From assembly GCA_029202665.1 (NCBI GenBank), contig CP119326.1:2480001-2544000 (forward strand): a DNA stretch of 64,000 nucleotides. Direction: 5' to 3'. This document shows, piece after piece, positions 1 to 8,821 of the stretch. Both the position numbers and the translations under genes were made by a program. Each line of letters begins with the position of its first letter. Position 1 is the stretch's first letter. Origin of the DNA: Candidatus Brevundimonas colombiensis (GTDB taxonomy: Bacteria; Pseudomonadota; Alphaproteobacteria; Caulobacterales; Caulobacteraceae). The notes below the pieces were generated by a model. The model had not been told where the DNA came from, did not search any database, and saw only the letters and a program-made list of their open reading frames with translations.

Positions 1-1072
1 CGCGACCTTCGTCGGGCGAGGGGACGTAGCGCAGGATCTGCCCCCTCTGGATCGGCCCGCCCGATGTGGCGGTCAGATAGAGCTCTCCGTCGCCCCACCA
101 GATGCCTTCGCCCCGTGCCACCAGGGCGGCGCCGTCGACATGTCCACGCTGGCGCAAGTCCGCCTTCGGGCTTTCGACCTCAGCCATGTCGATCCAGTCG
201 ACATCCAGCCAGTCGCCGACGGACCACAGCCGATCTTGGTGGTTGGTGGTGTCCGCCCCCTTGTGTCCGCGCAGGACCATGGCCTGCAACCGTCCGCCCT
301 TGACCAGTTCGCCCGGCGCATCAGGAATGAAGCGATAAAACAGGCCGTCCGGCCGATCTTCGGTCAGATAGACGATGCCGGTGCGCGGATCGACGCAGAC
401 GGCCTCGTGATCGAAACGGCCCATGGCGGTCAGGGGGACGGGATCGACCAGCCCCTCGGCGCGCGCCGGAACTTCGAAGACATAGCCGTGCGCCTTGGTC
501 ACGTCGGCGTCGGCGGGCGTCTCCTCCGTCTCTTCGCAGGTCAGCCACGATCCCCACGGCGTCTGCCCACCGCAGCAGTTGGTGCTGGTGCCCGCCAGGC
601 TGAGCTGCTGACGCTCGGTCCTGCCGGTCGACAGGTCATAGATCACCGTCGTCGTGCCGCCGGGCAGGGGCCGACCGTCCTTGTAGGTGTCATAGGCGCG
701 CGTCGCGTCCAGCAGGCCGATCCGCTGCTGATTATAGCCGCCCGGTCCCCAGTTGCGGTGCGCGGCGGACGATCCCTTCAGTTCATGGTTGCGCACCAGG
801 GCGACGCGGGTTCCGCCCAGGCCGAAACAGCCCATGCCGTCAAACTGGCCGGGCACCAGCAGGCCGTCGGCCATCGTCTCGCCGCCCTGGGACACGATAC
901 GATAGGAAAAGCCCTCAGGCAGATCCAGCAGGCCATTCGGGTCTCGCTTCAGCGGGCCATAGGCTTCGACCTCGTTCAGATAGGTCTCCTCGGCCGCCTG
1001 AACGTTGCGGGCGAGGCCCGAAAAGGCGAGGGCGGCGCTGGAGGAGATCAGGCTGCGGCGATGAAGATGCAT
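1..1072 (-). CDS. PhoX-type phosphatase (DUF839), C-terminus cut by window edge
   Basis: Reading the minus strand from the ATG at 1072 gives an uninterrupted frame to the window edge (about 357 residues, no stop). The N-terminus has a twin-arginine pattern (HRRSLISS) followed by a hydrophobic stretch, which suggests Tat export to the periplasm. The body has DUF839/PhoX features: a TNCCGGQTPWGSWLTCEE segment, HEAVCVDPRTG, and FYRFIPDAPGELVKGG. Family members are Ca/Fe-dependent phosphomonoesterases that release phosphate in the periplasm. The gene diverges from rplM, and its upstream region is rich in palindromes. PhoX could not be separated from other DUF839 proteins of unknown substrate. Confidence 0.85.
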   Translation of the reverse strand, partial: MHLHRRSLISSSAALAFSGLARNVQAAEETYLNEVEAYGPLKRDPNGLLDLPEGFSYRIVSQGGETMADGLLVPGQFDGMGCFGLGGTRVALVRNHELKGSSAAHRNWGPGGYNQQRIGLLDATRAYDTYKDGRPLPGGTTTVIYDLSTGRTERQQLSLAGTSTNCCGGQTPWGSWLTCEETEETPADADVTKAHGYVFEVPARAEGLVDPVPLTAMGRFDHEAVCVDPRTGIVYLTEDRPDGLFYRFIPDAPGELVKGGRLQAMVLRGHKGADTTNHQDRLWSVGDWLDVDWIDMAEVESPKADLRQRGHVDGAALVARGEGIWWGDGELYLTATSGGPIQRGQILRYVPSPDEGR

Positions 1073-1113
1073 GGGACGCTCCGAAAGGCTTCACGCCCCG
1101 GATGGCTGGGAAA

Positions 1114-1186
1114 CGTCATGGTTTGATGACGAAATCTGTTATTTCGTAACGTTCACGCTGTTCAGTGGAGTGGGTATTTTAATACC
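1114..1186. promoter_or_regulatory. Cluster of three palindromes upstream of the PhoX-type gene
   Basis: Three perfect inverted repeats lie between the phosphatase gene and the rplM promoter: CGTCAT-6-ATGACG (1114-1131), ACGAAAT-5-ATTTCGT (1129-1147) and GGTATT-2-AATACC (1173-1186). They sit 40-115 bp upstream of the phosphatase start, a natural place for operators. No clear pair of CTGTCAT-type Pho box half-sites was seen, so PhoB control is not established. Confidence 0.4.
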
Positions 1187-1190
1187 GCGT

Positions 1191-1218
1191 TTGAAATAAT
1201 TTGTTAAATCAGTATCTT
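1191..1218 (+). promoter_or_regulatory. Probable sigma-70 promoter of rplM-rpsI
   Basis: TTGAAA (1191-1196), a 16-bp spacer and TATCTT (1213-1218) form a plausible vegetative promoter. It would give a start near 1225 and a leader of about 110 nt before the rplM ATG. Such leaders often carry autoregulatory structure in ribosomal protein operons, but none was confirmed here. Confidence 0.45.
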
Positions 1219-1334
1219 ATCTCAATTTGGCGCGGGCTTTGCGCATTGACGCGACCGATCGTCTCCGGTATCAGCGCGCCTTCATTCGGTTCCTTCGGGG
1301 GCCGGACCCGATTTTCGTCTCCAGGAACCCCCTC

Positions 1335-1811
1335 ATGCTGAAGAGCACTACGGCTTCGTTGAAGCCGGCCGAGGTCGAGAAGAAGTGGATTCACATCGAC
1401 GCCGAAGGCGTCGTCGTGGGCCGCCTCGCGACCTTCATCGCCAACCGTCTGCGCGGCAAGCACCGCGGCGACTACACCCCCCACGTCGATTGCGGCGACT
1501 ATGTCGTCGTCACCAACGTCGACAAGGTGGTGTTCACCGGCAAGAAGAACACCGACAAGATCTACTATCGCCACACCGGCCACCCCGGCGGCGTCAAGTC
1601 GACGACCCCGGAAAAGGTCCTGGGCGGTCGCTTCCCCGAGCGCGTCCTTGAAAAGGCCGTCGAGCGCATGCTGCCCAAGGAAAGCCCCCTGGCCCGCAAG
1701 CAGATGACGCACCTGCGCCTGTTCGCCGGCAGCCAGCACGAACACGAAGCCCAGCAACCGGAAACGATCGACTTCAAGTCGGCGTCGCCCAAGAACACCC
1801 GGAGCGTCTGA
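1335..1811 (+). CDS. rplM: 50S ribosomal protein L13
   Basis: Encodes L13 of the large ribosomal subunit (158 aa). Recognisable family segments are KKWIHIDAEGVVVGRLA near the N-terminus, LRGKHRGDYTPHVDCGDYVV, and YRHTGHPGGVKS in the middle. The frame is open upstream to 1227, but the ATG at 1335 starts the conserved N-terminus (MLKSTTASLKPAEVEKKW) and matches the family length, so it is preferred. It is followed after 2 bp by rpsI, the usual rplM-rpsI operon. Confidence 0.97.
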   Translation: MLKSTTASLKPAEVEKKWIHIDAEGVVVGRLATFIANRLRGKHRGDYTPHVDCGDYVVVTNVDKVVFTGKKNTDKIYYRHTGHPGGVKSTTPEKVLGGRFPERVLEKAVERMLPKESPLARKQMTHLRLFAGSQHEHEAQQPETIDFKSASPKNTRSV

Positions 1812-1813
1812 GC

Positions 1814-2308
1814 ATGACCGACGTGACCAACACCGAAACCGCGACCGGCTTCGACGCCCTGAAGGGCCTGTCGGCCTCGGCCGAGAACGACGCGCCCGTC
1901 TATGTCCAGAAGCTGGACGCCCAGGGCCGCGCCTATTCGACCGGCAAGCGCAAGAACGCCATCGCCCGCGTGTGGGTGAAGCCCGGCGCCGGCAAGATCA
2001 CCGTGAACGGCAAGGACGTGGCCGCCTATTTCGCCCGTCCGGTCCTGCAGATGATGGTGGCCCAGCCGCTGAACGTCGCCGACCGCGCCACCCAGTATGA
2101 CGTCGTCTGCACCGTAGAAGGTTCGGGCCTGTCGGGCCAGGCCGGCGCCATCCGCCACGGCCTGTCGCACGCCCTGACGCACTTCGAACCGGAACTGCGC
2201 AAGGTCCTGAAGCCGCACGGCTTCCTGACCCGCGACAGCCGCGTCGTCGAGCGCAAGAAGTACGGCCGCGCCAAGGCGCGCCGCAGCTTCCAGTTCTCGA
2301 AGCGCTGA
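1814..2308 (+). CDS. rpsI: 30S ribosomal protein S9
   Basis: Encodes S9 of the small subunit (164 aa), co-transcribed with rplM. It has the typical YSTGKRKNAIARVWVKPG segment near residue 42, and its basic C-terminal tail ends KARRSFQFSKR, the part of S9 that reaches the ribosomal P site. The roughly 35-residue N-terminal extension is usual in alphaproteobacteria. A strong terminator follows. Confidence 0.97.
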   Translation: MTDVTNTETATGFDALKGLSASAENDAPVYVQKLDAQGRAYSTGKRKNAIARVWVKPGAGKITVNGKDVAAYFARPVLQMMVAQPLNVADRATQYDVVCTVEGSGLSGQAGAIRHGLSHALTHFEPELRKVLKPHGFLTRDSRVVERKKYGRAKARRSFQFSKR

Positions 2309-2333
2309 TCGCGTTCACGCGGTTTTGGATTTG

Positions 2334-2372
2334 GGGCGCTTCGGGGAGACCCGGAGCGCCCTTTTTCTTTTT
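2334..2372 (+). terminator. Rho-independent terminator of rplM-rpsI
   Basis: The arms GGGCGCT (2334-2340) and AGCGCCC (2355-2361) are followed by a run of ten pyrimidines, mostly T. It ends the ribosomal protein operon 11 bp before argC. Confidence 0.85.
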
Positions 2373-2383
2373 TCGAGGCAGTC

Positions 2384-3334
2384 ATGACCCACACAATCTT
2401 CATCGACGGCGAGGCCGGGACCACGGGGCTCGAGATTCGCGAGCGGCTGGAAGCGCGCCCGGATCTGGAACTGGTCCTGCTGGGCGACCGTCGTCGCGAA
2501 GTGGAGGCGCGGCGCGAGGCCCTGAACGGCGCGGACGCCGTGATCCTGTGCCTGCCCGACGATGCGGCGCGGGAGGCCGTGGCCATGGTCGAGAATCCTT
2601 CGGTCAAGGTGATCGACGCCTCAACCGCCTATCGCGTCGCGCCGGGCTGGGCCTATGGGTTTCCCGAGATGGATGCGGGGCAGCGCGACCTGATCGCCCG
2701 CTCTCAGTTCGTGTCGAACCCCGGCTGCTATCCCACCGGCTTCATCGGCCTGATGCGGCCGCTGGTGAAGGCGGGGCTGGTTCCGTCCAACTATCCCGTC
2801 ACGGTCAATGCGGTTTCGGGCTATTCCGGGGGCGGCAAGGCCATGATCGCCGAGTTCGAAACGGCCCCAAAAAACAGCGGGGGCGCCGCGACCGCCTATC
2901 GCGCCTATGGTCTGACGCTGAAGCACAAGCATGTGCCGGAAATGACGAAGCACGCGGGTCTGAGCCGCGACGTTCTGTTCACGCCCGCCGTCGGCGCCTA
3001 TCGCCAGGGGATGCTGGTCGAGGTTCCGCTGCATCTGGGGGCGCTGCCGGAAACGCCCTCGGTCGAACGGCTGCATGGCGCACTGGTCGAGGCCTATGAC
3101 GGTCAACGCTTCGTCGAGGTCGCGGACCTGGAGGAGACCGAGGCCATGACGGGCATCGAGCCCGAAGGCCTGAACGGCTCCAACCGTCTGCGGCTGCATG
3201 TGTTCGGTGATCGCAATGGCGAACAGGCGCGGCTGGTCGCCCTGCTCGACAATCTGGGCAAGGGCGCCTCGGGCGCGGCGGTGCAGAACCTGAACATCAT
3301 GCTGGGTCTGGACGAGGCGACGGGCCTGATCTGA
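2384..3334 (+). CDS. argC: N-acetyl-gamma-glutamyl-phosphate reductase, short (type 2) form
   Basis: Arginine biosynthesis: NADPH-dependent reduction of N-acetylglutamyl phosphate to the semialdehyde in the cytoplasm. The 316-aa length and the IDGEAGTTGLEIRERL start are typical of the type 2 family rather than the ~345-aa type 1. The catalytic cysteine lies in SNPGCYPTG, and the NAVSGYSGGGKAMI segment follows. It starts with a good RBS (GAGGCAG) just after the rpsI terminator and is probably read from its own promoter or by read-through. Confidence 0.95.
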   Translation: MTHTIFIDGEAGTTGLEIRERLEARPDLELVLLGDRRREVEARREALNGADAVILCLPDDAAREAVAMVENPSVKVIDASTAYRVAPGWAYGFPEMDAGQRDLIARSQFVSNPGCYPTGFIGLMRPLVKAGLVPSNYPVTVNAVSGYSGGGKAMIAEFETAPKNSGGAATAYRAYGLTLKHKHVPEMTKHAGLSRDVLFTPAVGAYRQGMLVEVPLHLGALPETPSVERLHGALVEAYDGQRFVEVADLEETEAMTGIEPEGLNGSNRLRLHVFGDRNGEQARLVALLDNLGKGASGAAVQNLNIMLGLDEATGLI

Positions 3335-3374
3335 GCCGCTGAAACCATTTGGCGGCGCCCGTCGTATCAGGGAC

Positions 3375-3878
3375 ATGACCCAGTCCCTGATCCAGCATCG
3401 CCGGGGCGTTCTGATGGGCGCCGGCGCGCTCGCCCTTTCCGCCTGTTCGCCCGAGACGTCCGAGGCCGGACAGGGGGGCTACGCCGCCTCGCCCTATCGC
3501 CGGGTGTCGGATGCGGACTGGCGACGACGCCTGGGCGACGCCTCCTGGCGCATCATGCGGCACGAGGCGACCGAACGTCCCTATTCCAGCGCCTTGAACG
3601 ACCAGCACGCGCGCGGCGCCTTCATATGCAAGGGATGTGACCTGCCGCTGTTTCGATCGGAGTGGAAGTTCGATTCCCACACCGGCTGGCCCAGTTTCTA
3701 TGACGTGATCGGGGCCAATATCGGCCGGAAGCGGGACCTGGCGATCGGCGTTCCGCGCACCGAGTACCACTGCGCCCGCTGCCTGGCGCATCAGGGTCAT
3801 GTCTTCCCGGATGGACCACGTCCGACCGGCCTGCGGTACTGCAACAACGGCCTGGCGCTGAAGTTCGTGGCCGCCTAG
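3375..3878 (+). CDS. msrB: Exported peptide-methionine (R)-S-oxide reductase
   Basis: Repairs oxidised methionine (R form) in proteins. The 167-aa product has an RR-containing signal with a lipobox-like ALALSAC at about residue 24, so it is probably an exported, possibly lipid-anchored form. Zinc-type CxxC pairs (CKGC and CARC), the HTGWPSF motif, and the RYCNNGLALKF motif with the catalytic Cys are all present. It lies 40 bp after argC and overlaps the stop of the convergent membrane protein gene by 4 bp. Confidence 0.93.
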   Translation: MTQSLIQHRRGVLMGAGALALSACSPETSEAGQGGYAASPYRRVSDADWRRRLGDASWRIMRHEATERPYSSALNDQHARGAFICKGCDLPLFRSEWKFDSHTGWPSFYDVIGANIGRKRDLAIGVPRTEYHCARCLAHQGHVFPDGPRPTGLRYCNNGLALKFVAA

Positions 3879-4249
3879 CGATTCGCCCTGACAGCGGACT
3901 CCACCGTCGCGCCGAAGACGACCGAGGCGATGATGACCAGCAGGCCATAGTCGTGACCGGCGAAGAAGACCGGCGCGCAGGCCATGGCGATGACTATCAG
4001 CGGAAACAGTCCCGACCAGACGGCCGTGCCCGGCGCGTCCGCATCGATCATCGGCCGGACCGCAGGACGTTTCATCATCCGCGCCATCCGGCCGTTCAGC
4101 AGCACGAAGGCCCCGGCGCAGATCACCGCCGATAGGACGTATTTCAGCGTATTGCCCGGCGCGCCGAAGACGCTGGCGGTCATGACCAGAAGCGCCAGGG
4201 CCACGCCGGTGCTGAGCGCCAGGAGGGCGTTCGGTTCGATACGGTTCAA
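3875..4249 (-). CDS. Small membrane protein of unknown function
   Basis: A 124-aa protein with about four hydrophobic segments: LLALSTGVALALLVMTASVF, YVLSAVICAGAFVLL, GLFPLIVIAMACAPVFF and YGLLVIIASVVFGA. No family was recognised. Its start appears to be TTG at 4249, overlapping the phaC stop as TTGA, so it is probably translationally coupled to phaC. It meets msrB tail to tail with a 4-bp overlap. Link to PHA metabolism is only by position. Confidence 0.65.
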   Translation of the reverse strand: MNRIEPNALLALSTGVALALLVMTASVFGAPGNTLKYVLSAVICAGAFVLLNGRMARMMKRPAVRPMIDADAPGTAVWSGLFPLIVIAMACAPVFFAGHDYGLLVIIASVVFGATVESAVRANR

Positions 4250-6189
4250 GACTTCACTTTCACATAGCTGCCGGGCGCAGGTTCGATGGGCTTCAACGGA
4301 CCCTTGGACGGATCACGCGCGGGGATCGATTTTCCGGACCGCGCGCCGAGCCACGCCGCCCAATGCTCCCACCAACTGCCAGGATGCTCCACGGCGCCCG
4401 CCTGCCATTCGCCCAGGGTGTCGGGCAGGGCAGGGTTGGTCCAGTGCTGATATTTGCGCGCCGCCGGAGCGTTGATGACGCCGGCGATATGGCCCGATCC
4501 CGCCAGGGTGAAGGTCACGTCGGAACCGCCGAACAGCCGCGCCGAGCGATAGACGGAGTTCATCGGTGCGATATGGTCTTCGCGGCTGGCCTGAAAATAC
4601 AGCGGGATTTTCACCTTCGACAGATCGGCCTTCAGTCCGCCGATCTCGAACTCCCCCTTGGCCAGGGCGTTCGCCCCATACATCTGGCGCAGATAGGCCA
4701 GGTGCAGCGCCTTGGGCATCCGCGTCTGGTCGGCGTTCCAGAACAACAGGTCGAAGGCCGGCGGGTCCTTGCCCAGCAGATAGTTGCTGATGAAAAAGGA
4801 CCAGATCAGGTCGTTGGATCGCAAGGCGTTGAAGGTTTCCGCCATCGCCGCCCCGGGCAGGACGCCGCCCGCCGCATCCATCTGACGCTCGATCTCGGCG
4901 ATCCAGTGGTCGTCGGTGAACAGGAGTAGGTCGCCCGCCTCGGCGAAATCGTGCTGGGCGGCGAAGAAGGTGGCGGCGGCGATGCGCTTATCGCCCTTCG
5001 CCGCCATATGGGCGAGGCTCGCGCCCAGAAGGGTGCCGCCGATGCAGTAGCCGACGGCGTTCAGTTGCTTCGTTCCCGCCTGCTCCAGCGTCTTTTCGAC
5101 GGCGCGATAGACGCCCTTTTCCAGATAGTCGTCGAAGCCGAACCAGGCCTTGTCGCGATCCGGGTTCACCCAGGAACAGACGAACACCGTGAACCCTTGC
5201 CCCGACAGCCAGCGGATCAGCGAGTTCGCGGGCTGCAGGTCCATGATGTAGAATTTGTTGATCCACGGCGGGAAGATCAGCAGCGGAATCTCGTGCTGGG
5301 TCTCGCCGGTCGGCGCGTACTGGATCAGCTCGAACAACGCATCGCGCCAGACGACCTGGCCGGGGGCGGTGGCGACATTCTCGCCCACGACGAACTTGCC
5401 GTAATCGGCCTGGCTGATGCGCAGCGATCCCCCGCCCCGTTCCAGATCGGCGGCGAAGTTCTGCATTCCCTTCACCAGGGATTCGCCGCTGGTCTCGGCC
5501 AGGGCCTTCAGCGCCACCGGGTTGGAGGCCAGGAAGTTCGAGGGCGAGAAGGCGTCGGTCAGCAGGCGGGTGAAGAACTGGGCGCGGCGTTTCACCGCTG
5601 GATCGACGTCCTCGACGCCCGCGACCAGCCCGTTCATCCAGTCCGATGTCAGCAGATAGGACCGCCGCATCATGTCGAACATCGGGTTTTCCGACCAGGC
5701 CGGGTCCTTGAACCGCTTGTCGGCCGGCGCGGGCGCGGGCGCCTCGCCCGCCGCCTGACGTGCGGTGCTGCTCCACAGATCCATGTAGCGGCCGAACAGA
5801 TCGGCCTGGGCCTGGAACAACTTGTCGGGACGCGCGGCCAGGCTGGTCATCACCGACGTCATGGCCGGACCGACATTGAACGGATCGGACGTCAGCGCCG
5901 GCGGACCCTCCGGGTTTTTTGCGGCCTGGCTCAGAGCCGCCTCGGCCATCGCGCCCTGCGCCATCATCGCCGCCTTGGCCAGATTGAGCGACAGCGTCTC
6001 GATCAGCGCGGCCTGCTCGGCACCCGCAAAGGCGGGCTGGGGCTCATCGGCCGGCGGCGGCGCCTCGGGCGGCGATTGCGGCTTGTCCTTGGTCTGACGC
6101 GGCGGGCGCGGCTTTGCGGAGGTGGGGCGGCCGGCTTTGCGTGCGGGCTGCGCGGTCGTGTGTTTCGGGGGCGGGGGAGGCTTGGCCAT
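4246..6189 (-). CDS. phaC: Class I poly(3-hydroxyalkanoate) synthase
   Basis: Polymerises (R)-3-hydroxyacyl-CoA into storage polyester at the granule surface. The 647-aa product has the PhaC N-terminal domain (NPMFDMMRRSYLLTSDWM), the FPPWINKFYIMDL segment, and an alpha/beta hydrolase core. The lipase-like box GYCIGG puts the catalytic Cys at about residue 382; DHIAP and GSGHIAG supply the Asp and His. The ATG at 6189 has an upstream GAAGGACG RBS. The frame stays open upstream to 7005, but that part overlaps two plus-strand genes and was not used. Residues 1-60 form a Pro/Lys-rich extension beyond the usual synthase start. No phasin or PhaR gene lies nearby. Confidence 0.95.
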   Translation of the reverse strand: MAKPPPPPKHTTAQPARKAGRPTSAKPRPPRQTKDKPQSPPEAPPPADEPQPAFAGAEQAALIETLSLNLAKAAMMAQGAMAEAALSQAAKNPEGPPALTSDPFNVGPAMTSVMTSLAARPDKLFQAQADLFGRYMDLWSSTARQAAGEAPAPAPADKRFKDPAWSENPMFDMMRRSYLLTSDWMNGLVAGVEDVDPAVKRRAQFFTRLLTDAFSPSNFLASNPVALKALAETSGESLVKGMQNFAADLERGGGSLRISQADYGKFVVGENVATAPGQVVWRDALFELIQYAPTGETQHEIPLLIFPPWINKFYIMDLQPANSLIRWLSGQGFTVFVCSWVNPDRDKAWFGFDDYLEKGVYRAVEKTLEQAGTKQLNAVGYCIGGTLLGASLAHMAAKGDKRIAAATFFAAQHDFAEAGDLLLFTDDHWIAEIERQMDAAGGVLPGAAMAETFNALRSNDLIWSFFISNYLLGKDPPAFDLLFWNADQTRMPKALHLAYLRQMYGANALAKGEFEIGGLKADLSKVKIPLYFQASREDHIAPMNSVYRSARLFGGSDVTFTLAGSGHIAGVINAPAARKYQHWTNPALPDTLGEWQAGAVEHPGSWWEHWAAWLGARSGKSIPARDPSKGPLKPIEPAPGSYVKVKS

Positions 6190-6273
6190 GATCGTCCTTC
6201 GCGCTTCCTGCGCCACAGGCTGGTTGATCCGCCCTTCCGCGCGACGCCATGATGGCATAAGACCGACCGGGAA

Positions 6274-6723
6274 ATGAACGCGCCGCTTTCGAAAAAGATG
6301 ATCCCGATCGCCGCAGTTGCGATCACGGGGGGCCTGGGCGCCTGTTCCAGCGGCCTGGCCGCCAAGACGGATGCGACGTCGCCGCTGGCGCCGCGCGTGC
6401 AGGAACTGGTCGACGCTAACCGCCACTATCCGCGCTGGCAGGATTTCCCCGCCGCGCCGACAGGCCTGCCGGATGTGCGTCAGGTCGCGACCAATGCTCA
6501 GCGGCTTCAGGCCGACAATGCGACCCTGAGCGGCGAAATCGCACGGATCGATTGGACCGTGAACGAGCCCGAGGCCCTGGCTGCGCAGATTTCCGCCAAG
6601 GTCGCGGCCGTGCCTGTGTCGCCCGACGCCGCGCGCACTCAGGCGGAAATAGAAGCGTTCGCCCAGAGCCTGCGTGATCGGGCCAAGGCGCCGCCGCCCC
6701 TCGACCGTCGCCCGGTGCGGTGA
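6274..6723 (+). CDS. Small putative lipoprotein, unknown function
   Basis: A 149-aa protein with an N-terminal hydrophobic segment ending in GGLGACSS, a lipobox candidate with Cys at about residue 24. The mature part has a motif PRWQDFPAAPTGLPDVRQV and a helical C-terminal half (QAEIEAFAQSLRDRAKA). It diverges from phaC and its stop overlaps a possible GTG start of recJ, so it may be in one transcript with recJ. Family not recognised. Confidence 0.7.
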   Translation: MNAPLSKKMIPIAAVAITGGLGACSSGLAAKTDATSPLAPRVQELVDANRHYPRWQDFPAAPTGLPDVRQVATNAQRLQADNATLSGEIARIDWTVNEPEALAAQISAKVAAVPVSPDAARTQAEIEAFAQSLRDRAKAPPPLDRRPVR

Positions 6724-6773
6724 AATCCATACAAGCGGTCGCCTTGGCGGCAGAATCCGCCGATCTTGCGCCG

Positions 6774-8585
6774 ATGGCTGACGACAGCGCCGCAAAGACC
6801 CTGAACGCCTTTCTAGGCGTGTCCCGTTCCCTGTCCGGCCGCGCCTGGCGACAGCGGCCGGCCGAGGCGGCGGTCGTGCGCGCCCATATGCAGACCTTGG
6901 GTCTGGACGAGGTTTTGGCTCGCGCCCTGGCGTCGCGTGGCGTGCGGGCCGATCAGGGGGCGGACTTTCTGACGCCGACCCTGCGGGCTCTGTTTCCCGA
7001 TCCATCCAGCTTCATGGACATGGATGCGGCCGCCGAAGCCATCCTCGACGCGCTCCAGGCTGAGGCCAGCATCCATGTGTTCGCCGATTACGATGTCGAC
7101 GGCGCCTCCAGCGCGGCCTTGCTGGTGCGCTGGTTCCGGGCCATGGGGCGTGGACTGCCCATCTATGTGCCCGACCGGCTGACCGAGGGTTACGGCCCAA
7201 GCGCCAGGGCCTTCGACACCCTTAAGGCCGCGGGCGCGGATCTGGTCATCACGGTCGATTGCGGCGCGGCGGCGAACGAAGCCCTGGCCCATGCCGCCGC
7301 CATCGCCCTGAACGTCGTGGTCATCGACCACCACATGATGCGCAGCGAGCCGCCCACGGCTCTGGCGGTCGTCAATCCAAATCGACCCGGCTGCAATTCG
7401 GGCCAGGGCAATCTGGCGGCCGCGGGCGTGGTCTTCGTGCTTCTGGCCGCCCTGAACCGCGAGGCGCGCAGGCGCGGCCTGTTCGCCGACAGACCCGAGC
7501 CCGACATCCGCCAGTGGCTGGACCTGGCGGCCCTGGGTGCGATCTGCGACGTCACCGGCCTGACGGGCTTCAACCGCGCCCTGACCGGCCTGGGTCTGAA
7601 GGTGATGAGCGATTGGCGCAATCCGGGTCTGCGCGCTTTGCTGGCGGCGGCCGGCGCCGAGCCGGGACCAGCCAAAACCAATCACGCGGGCTTCATCCTG
7701 GGGCCGCGAATCAACGCTGGCGGACGGATCGGCCGATCGGATCTGGGCGCGCGGTTGCTATCGACCGACGACCCTGTCGAGGCCGAGGCCCTGGCCGTCG
7801 AACTGGATGCTCTGAACCTGTCGCGGCGCGAGGTCGAGCGGGCGGTTACCGAAGCGGCCGTGCGTCGCGTCGAGGCGACCGGCGCCCACGCCGACGACAG
7901 CGCCGTGATCGTGGTCGCTGGCGACGACTGGCATCCCGGCGTGGTCGGCATCGTCGCGGGGCGACTGCGTGAACGGTGGCGCAAACCGGTCATCGTCGTC
8001 GGCGTCGATCCCGTGACCGGGATCGGAAAAGGCTCGGGCCGGTCGCAACCCGGCATGAACCTGGGCCGCGCCATCCAGGCGGCGTGGGAAGGCGGCGTCC
8101 TGATGGCCGGCGGCGGTCATGCCATGGCGGCGGGTCTGACGATGGACGGCGCGCGTCTGGCGGAACTGACCGCCTTTCTGAACGACCAACTGGCGCAGGA
8201 ACGTGTGGAGGCGATGGCCCAGGATGTGTTGGAGATCGACGCTCTGATCGATCCGTCCGCCGCGACCCGTGCCCTGTTCGACTCTTTCGAGCGCCTGGCG
8301 CCCTTCGGTCCCGCCAATCCTGAGCCGACCTTTGCGCTCAGCGGCGTTCAGGCGCGCGAGCCGGTCGCGATGAACGGCGGCCATGTGCGGTGCCGTCTGG
8401 TCGGGCCGGACGGCGCCTCGGTCCGGGCCATCGCCTGGCGCTGCGCCGATCTGCCGACTGGACAGGCGCTTCTGGCGGGGCAGGGAGGCTTGAGCGTGGT
8501 CGGGCGACTGAAGGCCGACGACTGGAATGGCCGCAAGGGCGTGCAGTTCGAGATCGAGGACGTGTCCGATCCCCGGATGGTCTGA
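6774..8585 (+). CDS. recJ: Single-stranded-DNA-specific exonuclease RecJ
   Basis: A 5'-3' ssDNA exonuclease of recombination and mismatch repair. It has the DHH phosphoesterase motifs FADYDVDGASS, DCG and VIDHHMM, the LGPRINAGGRIGR segment, and the DHHA1 part (GMNLGRAIQAA, GGGHAMAAGLT). The OB-type C-terminus ends FEIEDVSDP. The frame opens at GTG 6720, overlapping the preceding stop, but the ATG at 6774 (MADDSAAKTLNAFLGV) matches where family homology starts. Neither start has a strong RBS, so the start is uncertain by 18 codons. Confidence 0.95.
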   Translation: MADDSAAKTLNAFLGVSRSLSGRAWRQRPAEAAVVRAHMQTLGLDEVLARALASRGVRADQGADFLTPTLRALFPDPSSFMDMDAAAEAILDALQAEASIHVFADYDVDGASSAALLVRWFRAMGRGLPIYVPDRLTEGYGPSARAFDTLKAAGADLVITVDCGAAANEALAHAAAIALNVVVIDHHMMRSEPPTALAVVNPNRPGCNSGQGNLAAAGVVFVLLAALNREARRRGLFADRPEPDIRQWLDLAALGAICDVTGLTGFNRALTGLGLKVMSDWRNPGLRALLAAAGAEPGPAKTNHAGFILGPRINAGGRIGRSDLGARLLSTDDPVEAEALAVELDALNLSRREVERAVTEAAVRRVEATGAHADDSAVIVVAGDDWHPGVVGIVAGRLRERWRKPVIVVGVDPVTGIGKGSGRSQPGMNLGRAIQAAWEGGVLMAGGGHAMAAGLTMDGARLAELTAFLNDQLAQERVEAMAQDVLEIDALIDPSAATRALFDSFERLAPFGPANPEPTFALSGVQAREPVAMNGGHVRCRLVGPDGASVRAIAWRCADLPTGQALLAGQGGLSVVGRLKADDWNGRKGVQFEIEDVSDPRMV

Positions 8586-8661
8586 TCCCGTCCAAAAAAC
8601 TGGAAATCCAAGCTTGCACCGCTTCGAGGGCGCGGCTATATCGCCGGCTCTCCCGCGCAGC

Positions 8662-8736
8662 GGTCCCTTCGTCTATCGGTTAGGACGTCAGGTTTTCAAC
8701 CTGAAAAGAGGGGTTCGACTCCCCTAGGGACTGCCA
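8662..8736 (+). tRNA. tRNA-Glu (TTC)
   Basis: A 75-nt cloverleaf with encoded CCA. The acceptor GGTCCCT pairs with AGGGACT (one G-T), the anticodon stem CAGG/CCTG encloses loop TTTTCAA with anticodon TTC, and the T arm is AGGGG-TTCGACT-CCCCT. It sits 76 bp after recJ. Confidence 0.95.
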
Positions 8737-8808
8737 CGCGGGCAGGACGACCATCGAGCGAACGGCTCTGGCGACCCTATAGCTTCCAGTTGGCGATCTA
8801 TGTGAAGT

Positions 8809-8821
8809 TCCACATTGTGGA
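8809..8821. repeat. Palindrome upstream of the cold-shock gene
   Basis: TCCACA-T-TGTGGA is a perfect 6-1-6 palindrome about 150 bp upstream of the two-domain cold-shock gene. Close by, TAACCA occurs twice with a 10-bp period (8845-8850 and 8855-8860). Either could be an operator; no regulator is assigned. Confidence 0.3.

Noticed and set aside
140..1126. 328-residue open frame on the plus strand
   Set aside because: It is the antisense of the PhoX-type gene, whose minus-strand frame has clear family motifs and a Tat signal.
4951..6252. 433-residue open frame opposite phaC
   Set aside because: Antisense shadow caused by high GC; Gly/Arg-rich with no domain.
6190..7005. N-terminal extension of phaC up to 7005
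   Set aside because: It overlaps a plus-strand lipoprotein gene and recJ, has no family features, and a good start with RBS exists at 6189.
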